A DNA stretch of 64,000 bases, taken from NCBI GenBank assembly GCA_037042915.1, contig CM073194.1:1426001-1490000 (forward strand). Reading direction: 5' to 3'. This DNA comes from Auricularia sp. M13 (lineage: Eukaryota > Basidiomycota > Agaricomycetes > Auriculariales > Auriculariaceae). Positions 1-11,734 of this stretch are shown piece by piece. A program made the position numbers and the translations under genes. The stretch's first letter is position 1. Every line of letters begins with the position of its first letter. The notes beneath the pieces are model-generated. The model ran no database searches, was not told the origin of the DNA, and saw only the letters and a program-made list of their open reading frames with translations.

Positions 1-293
1 GCCAGACTCAGGCTGCCCGTTTTCACTCAACTTGGTCTCATGTCGATGACGGCCCACCCACAATTGGTGTCTGACTTCCTTTATCTGAGCGTGGCACGGC
101 GCTGGCAGTGCTGTGGGGTCTGCGCGCTGATCAAGGGGCCCGTCAATGCCCGGCGTGCATTCAAAATATAACATTCTCACGAAGGAGCGCTCCGAACGCA
201 CCGTGCCTCGTGCGCTTCATGATTGATTATAAGGAATGCACGGGGCAGTGGCAGCAGCCTGCGGCCCTTGTCCTGTGGGTCCCCGTGTCCGCC

Positions 294-1990
294 ATGGCCA
301 GCATCGATCCAGCGACCGCGGCACATTTATACCACAACCTCTTCGACATTCGGGCTTTTCACAGTGCGTGTCGAACTGGCATTCGCGGACCGTGCCCAAT
401 TACCTTATTAATCATCCGTGCATGCAGTTGCTGGGTTGTCCATCATGTTCTGGGACTACCTCCTTACGCTCGACCTGGAAGTCCAATTTTTCTGGAAAAC
501 ATCTCGACCTACGACTGCAAACGTTCTGTTATTGAGGGCTATCTTCTTTATTGTGAGTCTCTTCTGGTAGTCCTGCCATTCCCTGTTTCATTCGAAGTAT
601 AACTTGGCCATGAAGAATCGATATCTACCGATGCTCACACAGCTCTTCAACGTAATTGGTAGGCGGGCCCATGGACTGTAGTCGCAATCCTGATAGGATC
701 TGCTTTTACGAAGGTCTGACATATCCCAAGGTGTCCGACGAAGTAAGTCCTATAATTTATGAGCCTTTCACAGTTGAACACCTCTCCTAGTTGTGAGTGC
801 CATTTTTTGTGGGTTTTATACGGATCTTGATCCTCGATAGCTGTGAGTGTGGTCCGCTTCAAATCCGCTTCGAACTTGTTATCCGCTCTAATGTGGAAAT
901 GTAGGTACAGCGATGATCAAGGATGTGATGTCCACTGCAGGTACGTTGTTCATCCTCGTGCCCAAACCGTGGGCTGATACCCAGCAGCAATAATCGAGTG
1001 GTTTGCTATTCCAGGAGCGGTGTTATGCTACAGGACATGTGCACTCTACGAGCGCGATAGTAGGGCAGTCATCACTATCCTGGGCCTCTTCGCCGCGAGC
1101 CTCATAGCGGGTATGCTCGTCATCGTTTTAACCCTCTTTGCCGGGCATGGTGAGCACAGTTGAACGAGATCATTGCCCGAGTAACATTGTGGGGCTGATT
1201 GAATCCTTACTCAAGCGAGTGCACATGTTCTCGACCCCAGTGTCAATCTTCACGTTTGCCACAGCATCTCTCCTGACGAGGCCCTGTACGCAGCATTGTG
1301 AGGCGTCCCCGCAAAGATCGACTTCACAGGGTTTGCTGAAATTTGCCGCAGCATCCCACCTCTGGTGTACGATTGCGTCGTCAGCATCGCGGCAATGCAC
1401 GCTCTTCTGAAGTATCGCCGAAGGTCCTCGCAACTCTCAAGCTCGAGCCTTCTCACGTCCATGGCGCAGCACACTGTAATGTGGCTGTTAATGTGAGTGT
1501 TGTTTGGTTTGGCGCTGGCAGGGAAGAATTTGACGGTGGTTATTCGCAGTGTTGCAGCAGCAGATATCATCAATCTATGCATTTTCGCCTTTGCGGAGGT
1601 AAATTTTGCCACACTGAGACTATACATCAACTAACAATATCATAGAGGAAGATGCGGCACGCGTTCGATGGCATCATGTTTGCCTTGGTGTCTATTGCTT
1701 GTAGCAGACAGCTACTCCACCTGCGCGAGATAGGACACCGCCGAGAGGTTGAGCAGTTCGATCCCGGAGCAAGTTCGTTGGACATTTTACGACGCATTCA
1801 TCCAAACGACAAGGAGACCCAAAGAGAGAGAGTGCTACACATCACTTGCGCCTCAGAGTCCCATGGTCCGGTCGCATGAAGCTCGCCCGAATATTTATCC
1901 ATATGCGCATAGGCTACTAAACTATTGTAATCATCGTCATGGTTTTTTCGCATTGACGACAAATGGATCGCAGGAGTCCTCGGCAATGGC
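294..1990 (+). CDS. DUF6533-type multi-pass membrane protein (exons only partly resolved)
   Basis: Several plus-strand exons together look like the basidiomycete DUF6533 seven-helix membrane family. The probable start is the ATG at 294 (MASIDPATAAHLYHNLF). An exon around 430-545 reads IMFWDYLLTLDLEVQFFWK, the DUF6533 hallmark (a W/Y-D-x-L-L-T-x-x-x-E-hydrophobic run). Another near 1026-1130 reads CYRTCALYERDSRAV followed by a hydrophobic helix, matching the family's 'LRTxALYxR' loop. One near 1530-1600 (NLTVVIRSVAAADIINLCIF) is a late helix. The true 3' end is uncertain; coding-like sequence fades after about 1900. The family's molecular function is unknown and a receptor-like role is only inferred. 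A clean frame through 1255-1500 could not be built, so the gene may be partly degraded. Confidence 0.5.
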
Positions 1991-2086
1991 GAAATTGAAG
2001 CCGATTGCATTCCTATCTTCGTCCTCCGACTCGGCTGTCTGAGTCAGAAGGAGTTCATCCCGCGCAGCACTGCCTACAAATAACCT

Positions 2087-2386
2087 TTAGAGATCACGGG
2101 AAAAGCATAACTCGCGTCTCTCACCTTTCCAGCACTGCTCTTCTTCCGGCTGCGTCTGGCAGGCGTTGATATAGTAGATGTTGCAGAGACCGCTGACAGG
2201 GGATTCGGTGAGGTGGCGAGTAACGACGCGAACACTGGCATCCGGTGCATATGGGTCGCCAGTCTGGTAGTCGAATTTGCCGTTGGCAGGGAGAGGAGTG
2301 ACTGCACGAGAAGCGTGCCGAGGAGATGCGTTCGCGGTCGCGAGCAATAACGCGGGTACGATGAAAGCGGCGAGCAAAATGGGCAT
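2087..2386 (-). CDS. N-terminal part of a GH114-like secreted glycosidase, probably truncated
   Basis: The ATG at 2386 opens a signal peptide (MPILLAAFIVPALLLATANA) followed by PANGKFDYQTGDPY and SPVSGLCNIYYINACQTQP. This is the usual beginning of fungal GH114 (endo-alpha-1,4-polygalactosaminidase-like) TIM barrels. A donor (GTGAGAG) follows the residues EEQCWK. The next in-frame stretch near 1950-2060 contains GFNFAIAEDSC, which resembles a much later part of the GH114 barrel (GFDFAVxExC), so most of the barrel seems to be missing. This is either a deletion derivative or a pseudogene. The 3' part overlaps the end of the convergent membrane-protein gene. Confidence 0.45.
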   Translation of the reverse strand: MPILLAAFIVPALLLATANASPRHASRAVTPLPANGKFDYQTGDPYAPDASVRVVTRHLTESPVSGLCNIYYINACQTQPEEEQCWKGERRELCFSRDL

Positions 2387-2636
2387 ATTGAGTATTGAGA
2401 CGAGTTGAACGAACGAGATATGTGGGCGATGTTCGTGCAAGACAACTACGCTCAAGGTCTCCTCACATTTCATATCATGGAAGATGATTCATCTGAGATA
2501 TAGCTACCGGTCGCAGGGCTTTGGGAAAATATCATATTACCAGAGCGTGAGAAAAACCCATGCTTCCACGCGGCACTTTGCAAACAAGCGGGCGCCGTCG
2601 CGACAGAGGAGAATGGCCAAGGCTCGTCCAATAGGG

Positions 2637-4612
2637 TCAGACCGAGATGAAGTTTTTCAGAGCCGAGATCGACGGCGAAAAAAAGTATTCCCCTCCCCTG
2701 TCAAGATCTCCGTCAGTATGTTACCTGCCGTCGATGCCCACAAACCTTGAGATGACGAAATCAAATGGAAGTTTGAGGACCTGGGTGGTGTCTGCGACGT
2801 TGTAGCCCGACATGAAACGCGGTCCTCCGTGATTTGCCCCGATAATCGGGTCCTGCCCCGGCGCGACGTTCTTGCCAAAAACGAAGTTGGGATTGTTGGC
2901 CCAAGCCTGCTGCATGAACTGGAACCCCTGCCCAATTTGTGATTGGTAGGCCACGAACGCAAGCCCGCGCTCCAGCTTTGGATCAGACTTGTTCGCTTTC
3001 GTCTCCGCGGGTGTCACTGAGGGCCTTTCAACCAGCTGTTCTGGAAACAGAAAACCGCTTTCACCTTCCGAGCCGTAAGGAATACCGGCGCGCATGATAG
3101 TATTCGCTGGAGCTATGAGGTCAGCTCGAGGCCGAGTTTTCCTGCATTATAACCGGGTGAGTAGAAGACGATCACGTCTTAATTGCCACAACGGACCTGA
3201 TATGCGCGTCGAAGGGACATGTGCTTTGATCAGAGGTGAAGTCAGAGGGCGACGGATTGGTAAAGTCGAAATTGTTGTTCTGGAACTGATCGTTTCCGAG
3301 GCTGTGAAAATATCAGGACTGTCCTCGACACACAACATACGCTTACGGAGGGTCGTCCACCAACGGCGCAAGTTGAACGGGTGCCCCCTGTAGCGTGAGC
3401 AGATTGAGCCTACGCACGCACGGAGTCCCCATGAACGCACTGATTTCCATCTGCCAATCATCCGGGCCCCAAGAAGGTCAGCACTCTGCGGGTGCGTCAG
3501 TCCGGGGACCACAGGGGCATTCTGGTCCAGGAAGCTGTTAAACTCCAGCACGAGCTGCTGAAGCTGGCGGAACGCAAGGAAGGAGCCATCTTTGGCCCAC
3601 GCTGGGCGCGGGACTGTATCTCCCGGCTCGCCGACCAGAATAATACCCGCGTTGATAACCTGTTGCCCTGGAAGAACAGGATTGACGTTGAAACCCAAAA
3701 CAGCTGGCTGTCCGATACCGTCCAGGTACCCAAACACTGTCGAAACGTGAGTGGCGAGAGCAGAGAAGAATAGGCATAGTACCGACTCTCGTGGCCGTCA
3801 AACGGCGGCGGACGTATGCTGCCCTGCAGGCTATACATCTTGGTCATATCGGTATCGAAGAGCGCCTCGAGGAAGGCGACCTCAGTATCGACTAAGGACT
3901 GATCGTCACTTGCAATAAGAAACACTCCATGTAATAGTTGAGTGGCAGTAAAGGCCTTGACCCAGTTCGCGGTGCCAGGGTCACCGAGGTTGTTGGCGTC
4001 CACGAACTGGCCTGCGGAGAATGGTGGGTCATTCAGATTGTCCGTTATACCGAGCCTCTGCAGGCCAGTTTGCGAGAAGGCCATGTTGAGAGCAACCATG
4101 GGCTGCGCTGGAGGTCCACCGGATGACGGACTCAGCATTTGGAGCGTAGATGTGATCTGCGGCACTACTGAGTTGTGCAGCTTCGCCTTGAAGCTCTTGG
4201 GTTCGTTGATGGTGAAGAAATAGAATTGCTCCAGCTTTTTCTTCATTCCAACCCTGTGGATATATCAGCTTGATGCACCATACCTCGGCCGTAGACTCAC
4301 AGAATATCGCACTGGATGTCGCTCAGGTTCAACGTGGCATCCTGAAGCACCTCCTCTAGGTAAGGAAGGCGCGGTTGGCCAGGGATATCTACAACAGTGG
4401 CATCAGGACTGTTCGCGGACGCATGTTGCGAACGTGAGGCACGTACCTGCGAGCATGTCAACCTTCCGCGTGTCGTTCAGACTGGCGAAGCGGCCGTCGA
4501 ATGGGTCCTGCTTTGGGGCAGTGGCGCGCACAGCGAGCGATGCACTCGCGATCTGGGAGCGGCTCGCCAATAGCGCAGCAAGCAGCCCAAAAACCGCGGT
4601 TTGTAGCACCAT
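2637..4612 (-). CDS. Secreted DyP-type (dye-decolorizing) heme peroxidase
   Basis: Eight exons (4612-4447, 4388-4301, 4253-3787, 3736-3441, 3387-3347, 3301-3197, 3141-2746, 2697-2637) sum to 1620 nt, a 539-residue protein (checked). The N-terminus is hydrophobic (MVLQTAVFGLLAALLASRSQ) and fits a signal peptide plus propeptide. The DyP signature appears as FGYLDGIGQPAV, whose Asp is the catalytic acid. The proximal heme ligand is the His in CPFDAHIRKTRPR. The distal Arg is probably the one in ERGLAFVAYQ. The C-terminus GGEYFFSPSISAL is typical of fungal DyPs. Such enzymes oxidise dyes and phenolic or lignin-like compounds with H2O2 outside the cell. The donor of the third intron (GTCGGT) is weak, so that junction may be off by a few residues. 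Nothing suggests inactivation. Confidence 0.93.
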
Positions 4613-4817
4613 CTTCTAGACGACCAGAGGATCTGGAAGACAAAGCAACAGCGCAAGCAGCTTATGTACCCCAGGCACTTAGTCCTCCTGTCAAGGCCCG
4701 TGCGAAATTACCACACATTGGCAGAAGCGCGATTGGATGCCCGGGGATGTGTTCGCCGCAGACAGCCCGCAGCCCTGTGGGAGACATCGGTGGCCCGCAT
4801 ACCGGTCAAGCCGTGCC

Positions 4818-5200
4818 TCAACTAGGTACGAACAAGCGTGGATAACTTGGGCGACAGAAGGGCTCGTCCGGGCTCGGCTGCACGAACACTTGACCGTGGA
4901 TCACGTAGTGGCGTATAGGTGCAATGTCGAACGCCGTCGGGAGTAACGGACCAGACACGAGCGCCATGGGCCTCTCCAGCACGCGCAGATTGGGAACGAG
5001 CCTTGTCCACGCAAGAATCGCGCAGTGCATGAACGCGACGAGCCGTCTAACCCACAATCTGCGGTATCATGCAGATGGTAAACGAGCGCCGCGTGCCTTG
5101 ACGCTGTAGCCATAGGCCTTAGCGCGGCCAACACCCAGCTGGCAAGCCACATGTTCAACGCAGACAGCGCGTAGGGTGTTGATGGCAGCGCCAAGCAGGT
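4818..5200 (-). pseudogene. Fragment of a hydrophobic (membrane?) protein, family unknown
   Basis: Minus-strand sequence from 5057 to 4818 has strongly coding codon usage and reads through RRLVAFMHCAILAWTRLV and HYVIHGQVFVQPSPDEPF to a stop. Immediately upstream, in a different frame, 5190-5060 reads STPYALSALNMWLASWVL, also natural-looking and hydrophobic. No acceptable intron joins the two frames, which points to a frameshifted remnant. The start and family are not recognised. It lies between the DyP gene and the GPI-protein gene, with no clear functional link to either. Confidence 0.35.
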
Positions 5201-5675
5201 ACGGAGTCCTCAGTGGCGTTTGAACGATGACATTTGGTAGGCACGGTATGAGGTAAAATTTTGGGCAAGACGAACATCCAGTTGGGATCAAAGCAAGAAG
5301 CAGTCGGACTCTCAAACCTCTCACGTCGAACAATAAATCCGCCGAAAGAGACGCACAAGTCTGGCAGTCCAGCGTCACATTGATTCACAAAACAAGAAAA
5401 AAAAATACGGAGACGAGGAGTGGGCCGTAAAAATACACAAAAACATACTGATACAGGTTTACACAGTGAGAACTCGGGACACGGACATCATCAATACAAT
5501 GAGAAAAAGAGAGAAACGGACATCCGGAAGACAGTCATTACGGTTGTGTACGGTGTGGTGTGTACGGTGTGGTGTGAGGGGGCATTAATCCGGACGTGCG
5601 GCGGCCAGCGGCGAGAAAGGGGGTGTGAGGGCGTTAGGGGAACACGGCGAGGAGCGACTCAGACTGAACGCAGAA

Positions 5676-6523
5676 CTAGACGGCAAGCGCGACGCCAATC
5701 AGCACTGGCCAAATGACGAACAGCGCCTTGCTCTTGAAGCTCGCCGCGCCGCCCGTCCAGCCCAGCCGCGCGGCGCGCGCGGCGCTGACCGCCGTGCCGA
5801 GCGCGTCCGGCGCCGAGCTCGCTGTCGCAGACGGTGTCGTCTTCCACGTCGTCGTCGGGGTGACCGTCATCGTGGTCCCTGTTGCTGCGAGAGACGAGTT
5901 GGACGCGGCGACGTTCTCGGGGCCGGCGCCGGAGAACGCCTGGCGCGCGGCGGCGAGCGCGGCGGGCGCGACGGGCGGCAGCGTCGCGTTGACGATCGTG
6001 AAGTCCGCCGTGTAGACCGCCGCGGAGCGGTGCGTGCTGGGCACGAAGCGGATGTAACTGCCAATTCCGCCGTTAATCGAAATCACTCGACTCCCTAATT
6101 CTCCCAAGGTGCGACTCACTACTCAGATCCGCTAGCGAGCGCGACGTCCCGCGGCACCTTGACGCTCGCGCGTCCCGCCGCCGCGTCGACTTCCGGCCAC
6201 AGATACGCGACGACGTTCTAGAGGCAAGAGCAAGAGTACAACGCGCCGTCAGTATTCGCATCACTGAGACGGGGGAGCGAGGACGGGAACGGGGGAGAGG
6301 GGACGCGGGGGCGACTGTCACTCACATCGCCCGAAAGGAGCTGCACCCTCAAGCTCCCCAAGGCCGCCGCGCGCGGCTCCTCGGGCGTATCGCGCCAGCG
6401 CAGGTCGAGCGCGCGCTCCTTCGCGCTGAGCGTGTACCACGTCGTCGCGGCCGGCTTGGTGGGGAACAGCGCCGCGCGCGCCGCGGCGGACGCGAGCAGG
6501 GCGAGTGCCATCGAGGTCTTCAT
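5676..6523 (-). CDS. Kre9/Knh1-like secreted, GPI-anchored-type wall protein
   Basis: Three exons (6523-6326, 6217-6120, 6057-5676; 678 nt, 225 residues; checked). A short signal peptide (MKTSMALALLASAAARA) is followed by a small beta domain containing WYTLSAKERALDLRWRD, then VVAYLWPEV, then a junction giving SGSEYYIRFVPST and finally AVYTADFTI. This order (W-x-A-x-E ... I-x-W-x-D ... Y-x-I-R-F ... Y-x-x-x-F-T-I) is that of the Ser/Thr-rich GPI-protein N-terminal domain related to Kre9/Knh1. A Ser/Thr/Ala-rich linker and a C-terminal hydrophobic tail (ALFVIWPVLIGVALAV) fit a GPI attachment signal. It probably sits at the cell surface or wall; its biochemical role is unknown. Confidence 0.8.
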
Positions 6524-6535
6524 CGTTTCAGTGGG

Positions 6536-6575
6536 TGAGATGAGATGGGATGGGATGGGATGAGATGAGATGGCG
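6536..6575. repeat. Simple GGGAT/GAGAT repeat just upstream of the GPI-protein start
   Basis: A run of about eight 5-base units, first (GATGG)n then (GATGA)n, lies in the 5' leader of the minus-strand GPI-protein gene. It is a low-complexity tract with no evident coding function. Confidence 0.8.
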
Positions 6576-7462
6576 GGGAAGATGAGCAGGCGAGAATCGA
6601 GGATCTGGAGACGTCGAGGCTGAGAGAACAAGGGAGAGGGAGAGAGCAGCAAAGACAGGGGTCGAGCGGGACGCCCTCACCCGCCGTTTTATCAGGCTGC
6701 ATGTACATCGGCAATCGCAAAGAAAGGAGTCGCGGCCGGCATGCATGGAATAAGGAGCTCTCATTCCTTCCTTGCATCGCGGTATACGTATTCGTATCCT
6801 CAAGTCCTGCGAAACACTAAGATCAACCGAGCATCCGAAAAACGATTCTTCAAGTTCTCGAACCAAAACCACATGGCATCGCAAAGAAACGACGCACGAA
6901 GAAGGAAGAGTATTACCTACACAAGTAAAACAGAAACAGAAACAAAAAACAGACAGAAAAAACCGTAACCAGAGCATAGCATGACCGAAACAGAGGAATG
7001 AAATCCAAAGGGGTGTCGAGATGAGAGAAACAGGGAGATAGGATGGGAATGGGCATTCTATGGACGTACATCGCGCTTGAGTTGAGTTGAAAGTGAGAGT
7101 CGAGCGTTGGAGTTGGAGCGAGGGAGCTGGAGAGTCGAGCGTTGGAGAGTGGAGAGAGGGACGGATGGACCAGGGCACCCGGGGCATAGGAGGACGACGA
7201 GGAGGAATGGATGGATGTAGGAAAACGGAGCAGCGGCGGGGCACCCAGTACCATGTGGAAAGAGCTAGAGCACAACCCGAGCCTGCGTCGGCCCGGGACA
7301 GAGAAAGCACGAAGGGCAGGCAGGCATCGAGTAGGAGTAAGAGTGAGGCCGGAGCAGAGCAGGGAGCATAAAGCAGGGCGGGGCGGCGGAACGACGGCGG
7401 CGAGTTACAGTACCGTCCGCCGGCGCACGACAGGGCCTCCAACATCAAAGCACCGCACGACA

Positions 7463-10134
7463 TCACCGCCGTCTGCGCTTACTCGCACTGCGTCCACTAT
7501 CCGCGCTCCCCTCCGCCTCCGCCTCCGCCTCGCCACTCCCCGTGCCCTCCGCGCTCTCCTCGTCATTATCCCCCTCGCGCTCGACGGCCATCTCAATCTC
7601 GACCTCCATCTCGTCCTCGCGCTCGCGCTCGCGGCTCGGCCCGGGCACCGCGAAGCTCGCAAAGCTCAGGCCCATGCCGGGTATGAGCGTCGCGCCGGCC
7701 TCCATCGCGCCGGGCGTCGGCGGGAGCATCAGCGTGCTCCGGCTCACCGTCGCGCTCGGGCCCCGTGAGTGCGAGTGCGAGTGGGGGAGGGAGTTAGAAT
7801 GCGAGTGGCCGTTAATCGTCGCGCCCGCCATCTCATGGTCATGGTCCATCTCAGGCTCAGGCTCAGGCTCCGCGTCCGACTCGGCGACCGCAGCCGGCAT
7901 CCGCACCCTCGCTCCCACAGGCGCAGGTGCAGGTGCAGCCTCCGCATCCGTCTCGTCCGCCAAATTCGGCGCGCTGCGATTCCGGCGGAGCGTCGCGCTC
8001 CGCGCGACATGCGGCTGCATCTGCACGTCGCCGTCCTCGTCCTCGTCCGCCATCGTCAGGTCCACCACGACCGCCGCGGCCTCCGGCGCCGGCGCGGGCA
8101 GCTCGACCTGCACCTCGACTTCGACCTCGACGTCCGCGTTGAGGTCCGCAAACGTGCGGCACAGCGGGCAGTTGAACCCCGGGTGGTGCATCGTCAGCAG
8201 CGGCCGGATGCACTTGTAGTGGAACGCGTGACTGCACGGCGCGATGAAGAGCGCCTGGCACACCGTCACGGCGAATAGACCTGCATGCGCAAATGAAAGG
8301 TGGTCAGCAACAGCATACGAATTTTACAGTTACTTCATGCCCGGCAGAAAAGAAATAGTCAGGGAAGTGAAAAGCGGGAAAGCGTTGGTCAGGGCGAACA
8401 TGCAATGCCCGACATTCAGAGTGTAGCATAACCGCGCAAGCCACGCGGGATGAATGAAAGAACGTTCGACACCGGACAAGCCTGACGGAATGGGACGCGG
8501 ACCGGAAACGTCGCGTGGGTTCGAGAAGGCAGAAGGGCAGGAAGGGCCGGCAAACCCGGCGGGTGGAATCGGAAATAACAGCGTGCAGCGCAGCGCAGGG
8601 CCTCTTCGCCAGCACAACTGACTCGAAGGGCACACCTTATTCCAACCCAACACATGACGTCGGGCCATGTGCGCCAGGCAGCAGGCGCCGGTGCACAGCT
8701 GACACAGTGGCAAAGTGGCGAAACACGCGCGCGGGACCAGCCCGTAGCGCCGAGCAGCACAGGACGGCGGGCAGCAATAAACGCAGCGGGAAAAGCATGG
8801 CATGGACGGGAGCGGGAGCGGAAGGAGGGGTAAAGGAAAAGTACGCACAGATACAGCAGTCGCCCGTGCTCTGCGGGTTGCCGTTGGTGGTCCGGGAGGG
8901 CGCAGAAGCGCTCTTGGCAATCTCTGTGCCGGCCAGCGCACCAGCCTTGGTCGGGTTGGCTGTCGCCGGGCGCGAGGTGGGCCCGGCGAGCGCGCGCAGC
9001 TGGGCGAGAGCATTCTGGCTGTGGGTGCAGTGTGAGCGGGCAAGCTCGGGTGCAACGCAAAAGCAAGCGGGCTCACTTGAAGGCGTTGGCGGCGTTCTGC
9101 CACTCGCGGCCGACCTCGACGCGCATCTTGACGCAGCGGTAGATCTCTTCCGTGCCGCCCTGGTAGTCGACGCCGAGCTGGAGGATGTCGCCATCCTGGA
9201 CGGCAGTCAGCTGAGCCGCAGCGATGAGCGCCAGGCACGCACCTTGAGCTCGAACGGACGGGACTCTGTGTTGGGCGGGGCAAGACGGATGTGGTTGAGG
9301 AAGGTGCCAGACGAGGACTTGGTGTCGCGGATGAAGAACTGGGAGCCAATGTCAGCTCAGCTCACTGGTGGCTCGCGGACGTTGCGCCGGACGGACCTTG
9401 TCGGTCTCGAGCCAGATCTCAGCGTGGCCGCGCGAGACGACCTTTGAGCGGAATGCGAGCTTGTTGTTGGAGTGCGTGACGGCGGCGCCGGCGTTGCGAT
9501 CTGTGAAGCGGCCGATGCGCAGCGGGACGTCGCCCGGCCGGACGTCGCGCGTGATGGCGTCCCAGTGCAGGCTGCGCGCGTTCTCCAGGTGCGGCACGAG
9601 CCGTATGCGCCGCGCGGGGCCGCCGGACGCTCCGGCGGACGGCGGCGGCGGCGGCGCGTGTGTGTGGACCGGGTGGTTGATGGCCATCGTGCTCGTCGGT
9701 CTGGGCCGGCTCCGCTGCCCGCTGCTGTTGCCGCCGCCGCTGACACCACCGCCCGACGGCGGGGGACCCAGGCCCGCCGCCGCCACGGCCGCCGCGGCGC
9801 GGTCGTCGTGCGCCATCGCGTTCGCCGAGCGCCGCCGCCGCAGGATGTGCCCGAAGCCGCCCGCGCCGACGCCCGCGCTGTTCGGCGGCGCCGCGGGCTG
9901 GGCACCCGCGCTCGGCGGCGGGCGCCGTCTGTGGCCGCTGCTGGGCGAGAGCGGCGGGATGGGCGGCAGCGGCGGCGAGTGCGCGCGGTCTGTGGGCGAG
10001 GGCAGTGGCGGCTCGCCTGCGCCCGCGCCTGCACCCGCGCCGTTGGTCGTCGAGGAGCGCGGACGCGGGCCGCGGCCCAGGATGCTGCCCAGGATGCCGC
10101 CGGTGCCGCGGTGCTGGTCGCTCTGGTGTTCCAT
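7463..10134 (-). CDS. dma1: FHA-RING E3 ubiquitin ligase of the Dma/Chfr type
   Basis: Five exons (10134-9397, 9338-9243, 9195-9077, 9018-8849, 8280-7463; 1941 nt, 646 residues; checked). After a 160-residue Gly/Pro/Ala-rich disordered N-terminus comes an FHA domain (about residues 190-300) with the phosphothreonine-binding core LRIGRFTD, KVVSRGHAEIW and SSSGTFLNHIRL. A RING follows (about residues 375-425): CCICLFAVTVCQ, then PCSHAFHYKCIRPLL, then FNCPLC. The C-terminal third is Asp/Glu- and Ser-rich and ends in a basic SKRRRR. FHA plus RING is the layout of yeast Dma1/Dma2 and animal CHFR, which act in spindle-position and mitotic checkpoints. An in-frame ATG at 10236 would add 34 Gly-rich residues. 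The long disordered tails are larger than in yeast. Confidence 0.9.
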
Positions 10135-10239
10135 TCGGGATGGTAGAAAGCAAAGACACTTTGCTTCCGCTCCGTCGCCCGCTGCCCCTCTCGTCCCTCC
10201 TCCTCCTCCTCCTCCCCCATCATCTCTCGTGCTCACTCC

Positions 10240-11000
10240 CCGGTGCCTGGGGTGCCTGGAACTGGCCCAATCTCTTGATCCGGCCTCACTACTGTCCAGA
10301 TTGCAGATTCAGAAGCTGCCCGCCACCCGTCACCCCCAGCGTGGCTTCCCAGAGCTCCCGGGTGCCATGTTCTGCTCAGCAACATGATCTGGTCTGTCCA
10401 CGCCATGCAGCCCGTCGGGCACGTGCACCACGCCCGGATCACTCCGTCGAAGAAGAACGTCGCTGTCCGCGGATGTCGCACCCAACGGGCTTAGCATCCG
10501 CAGCTACACTTTGGAAGGTCGCCACGGCGATTCGCTAAGTACCCGTCGCTAACGCTTTCTCACGACACGAGGCTCTTTGTCGCGTCGAGCTCAGCGTTGC
10601 TGGTGGAAATCTTGCCGGGAGCGTTCGGAATGGCCAGCTCCTGGCAGTGGCGGGAAATCCGCAACAATCCACAGTGCTTCCGAACTGTGAGCTCGAGACG
10701 ACTACTCATTTGGTGTGAAAACGCTGTACTCGCCTCAGGCGGCACCTCGTTCGAAATCATCCGCCGACCAGTTCGACGAAGCTGTCTTTTTCAACCTGGT
10801 CTCACTCCCAGGAAATTCGTCGCCTTCCCTATCCTCTCAAAACCCGTGCACCGCTCGCGTATCGCGAATCACGGCTTCGTTCGCCGGGCGTCTCACGACG
10901 TGCATGGGCACAATCCACGCAGGCATTGCATATCTTCGCCCGCCCACGGGCGACGCCGCGCGCGATGCCGTAGTCCGGCGGAATATGCTTAACTGACTTC
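10240..11000. other. No confident gene
   Basis: The promoter side of the FHA-RING gene plus unassigned sequence. A minus-strand stretch at 10760-10560 (ELTVRKHCGLLRISRH) looks mildly coding, but no exon structure or family could be supported. Confidence 0.4.
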
Positions 11001-11009
11001 ACGTCTGGG

Positions 11010-11723
11010 CCGCATTACCAACGCGAATACAAGACGGTGTTTTTTGGCTCCGACATTCGCGCTCTCTTTCGGGCCCTCAACCCACCTATCTCGCTCCCCG
11101 AGGACTGCGATCAGAACTGCTGGATTAGGGCGCTGGCTCTATAATTTCTACTTTCAATCCCACGACCAATCTCAGGCTCTGGGCATCAATCTCCATCTTC
11201 GAATGCACAGGGCCGCCGGCGTACGCGATGCGCATGGTGGCCTTACTGGCGGCGTCCTCATGGACCCATACCGCGCGCTTCACTACGTTCTATCCCACTG
11301 CCGCGCGAAAGACCGCACCTGTAACGGGCCTGGCTGCTCCAAGGCTGTTTCCGCGGCGCTCTTCCGCTGCGAGTACGTTACTGCCCCGGGCGTGCCAGAC
11401 GGCGGACTGGACGCGTTCCCGCACCGCGAGATCCGCTACATGCTGCACGAGCTCTACACTTTCGCCTCGAAGGACGTCTCTGTCGGCCCCGAGGAGTTCT
11501 CCGACGCATGTCGCGCATACGCATCGGCCACCAACTCCATCTCGCGCTGCGCCTGCTCCAGGAATCTGGCCCGCGTCTCTTCGCGTGCGGCTCGTTGTTC
11601 TTCTTGCCACTCAGCGAGGAATATCATCTTCGAGAGCTCAGTCTGGCGAGTTTCCGCAATGTTTCGGCGAAAGACTGTGCGCATTAGTTGTACGGCCCTC
11701 GCACCGTCGCCGAAGGGACGCAA
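11010..11723. pseudogene. Coding-like remnants on both strands, family unknown
   Basis: Codon use with G/C in third positions appears in short pieces. On the minus strand, 11275-11125 reads VWVHEDAASKATMRIAYAGG and 11723-11454 reads a charged helical segment (ELSKMIFLAEWQEEQRAARE). On the plus strand, 11262-11480 reads HREIRYMLHELYTFASKDVS with a small Cys cluster. No consistent set of splice sites joins them. They may be exons of one degraded gene, or one strand may be the shadow of the other. The product is not recognised. Confidence 0.3.
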
Positions 11724-11734
11724 GCCGACCCGTC

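Noticed and set aside
7211-8278. Long plus-strand open frames over the FHA-RING gene
   Set aside because: They are antisense shadows of a GC-rich gene: Arg/Ser-rich with no domain, whereas the minus strand gives a complete FHA-RING protein whose exons sum to whole codons.
8515-10387. Plus-strand frames of over 300 residues in the same region
   Set aside because: Shadow frames created by biased third positions on the minus strand; the FHA domain is unambiguous on the other strand.
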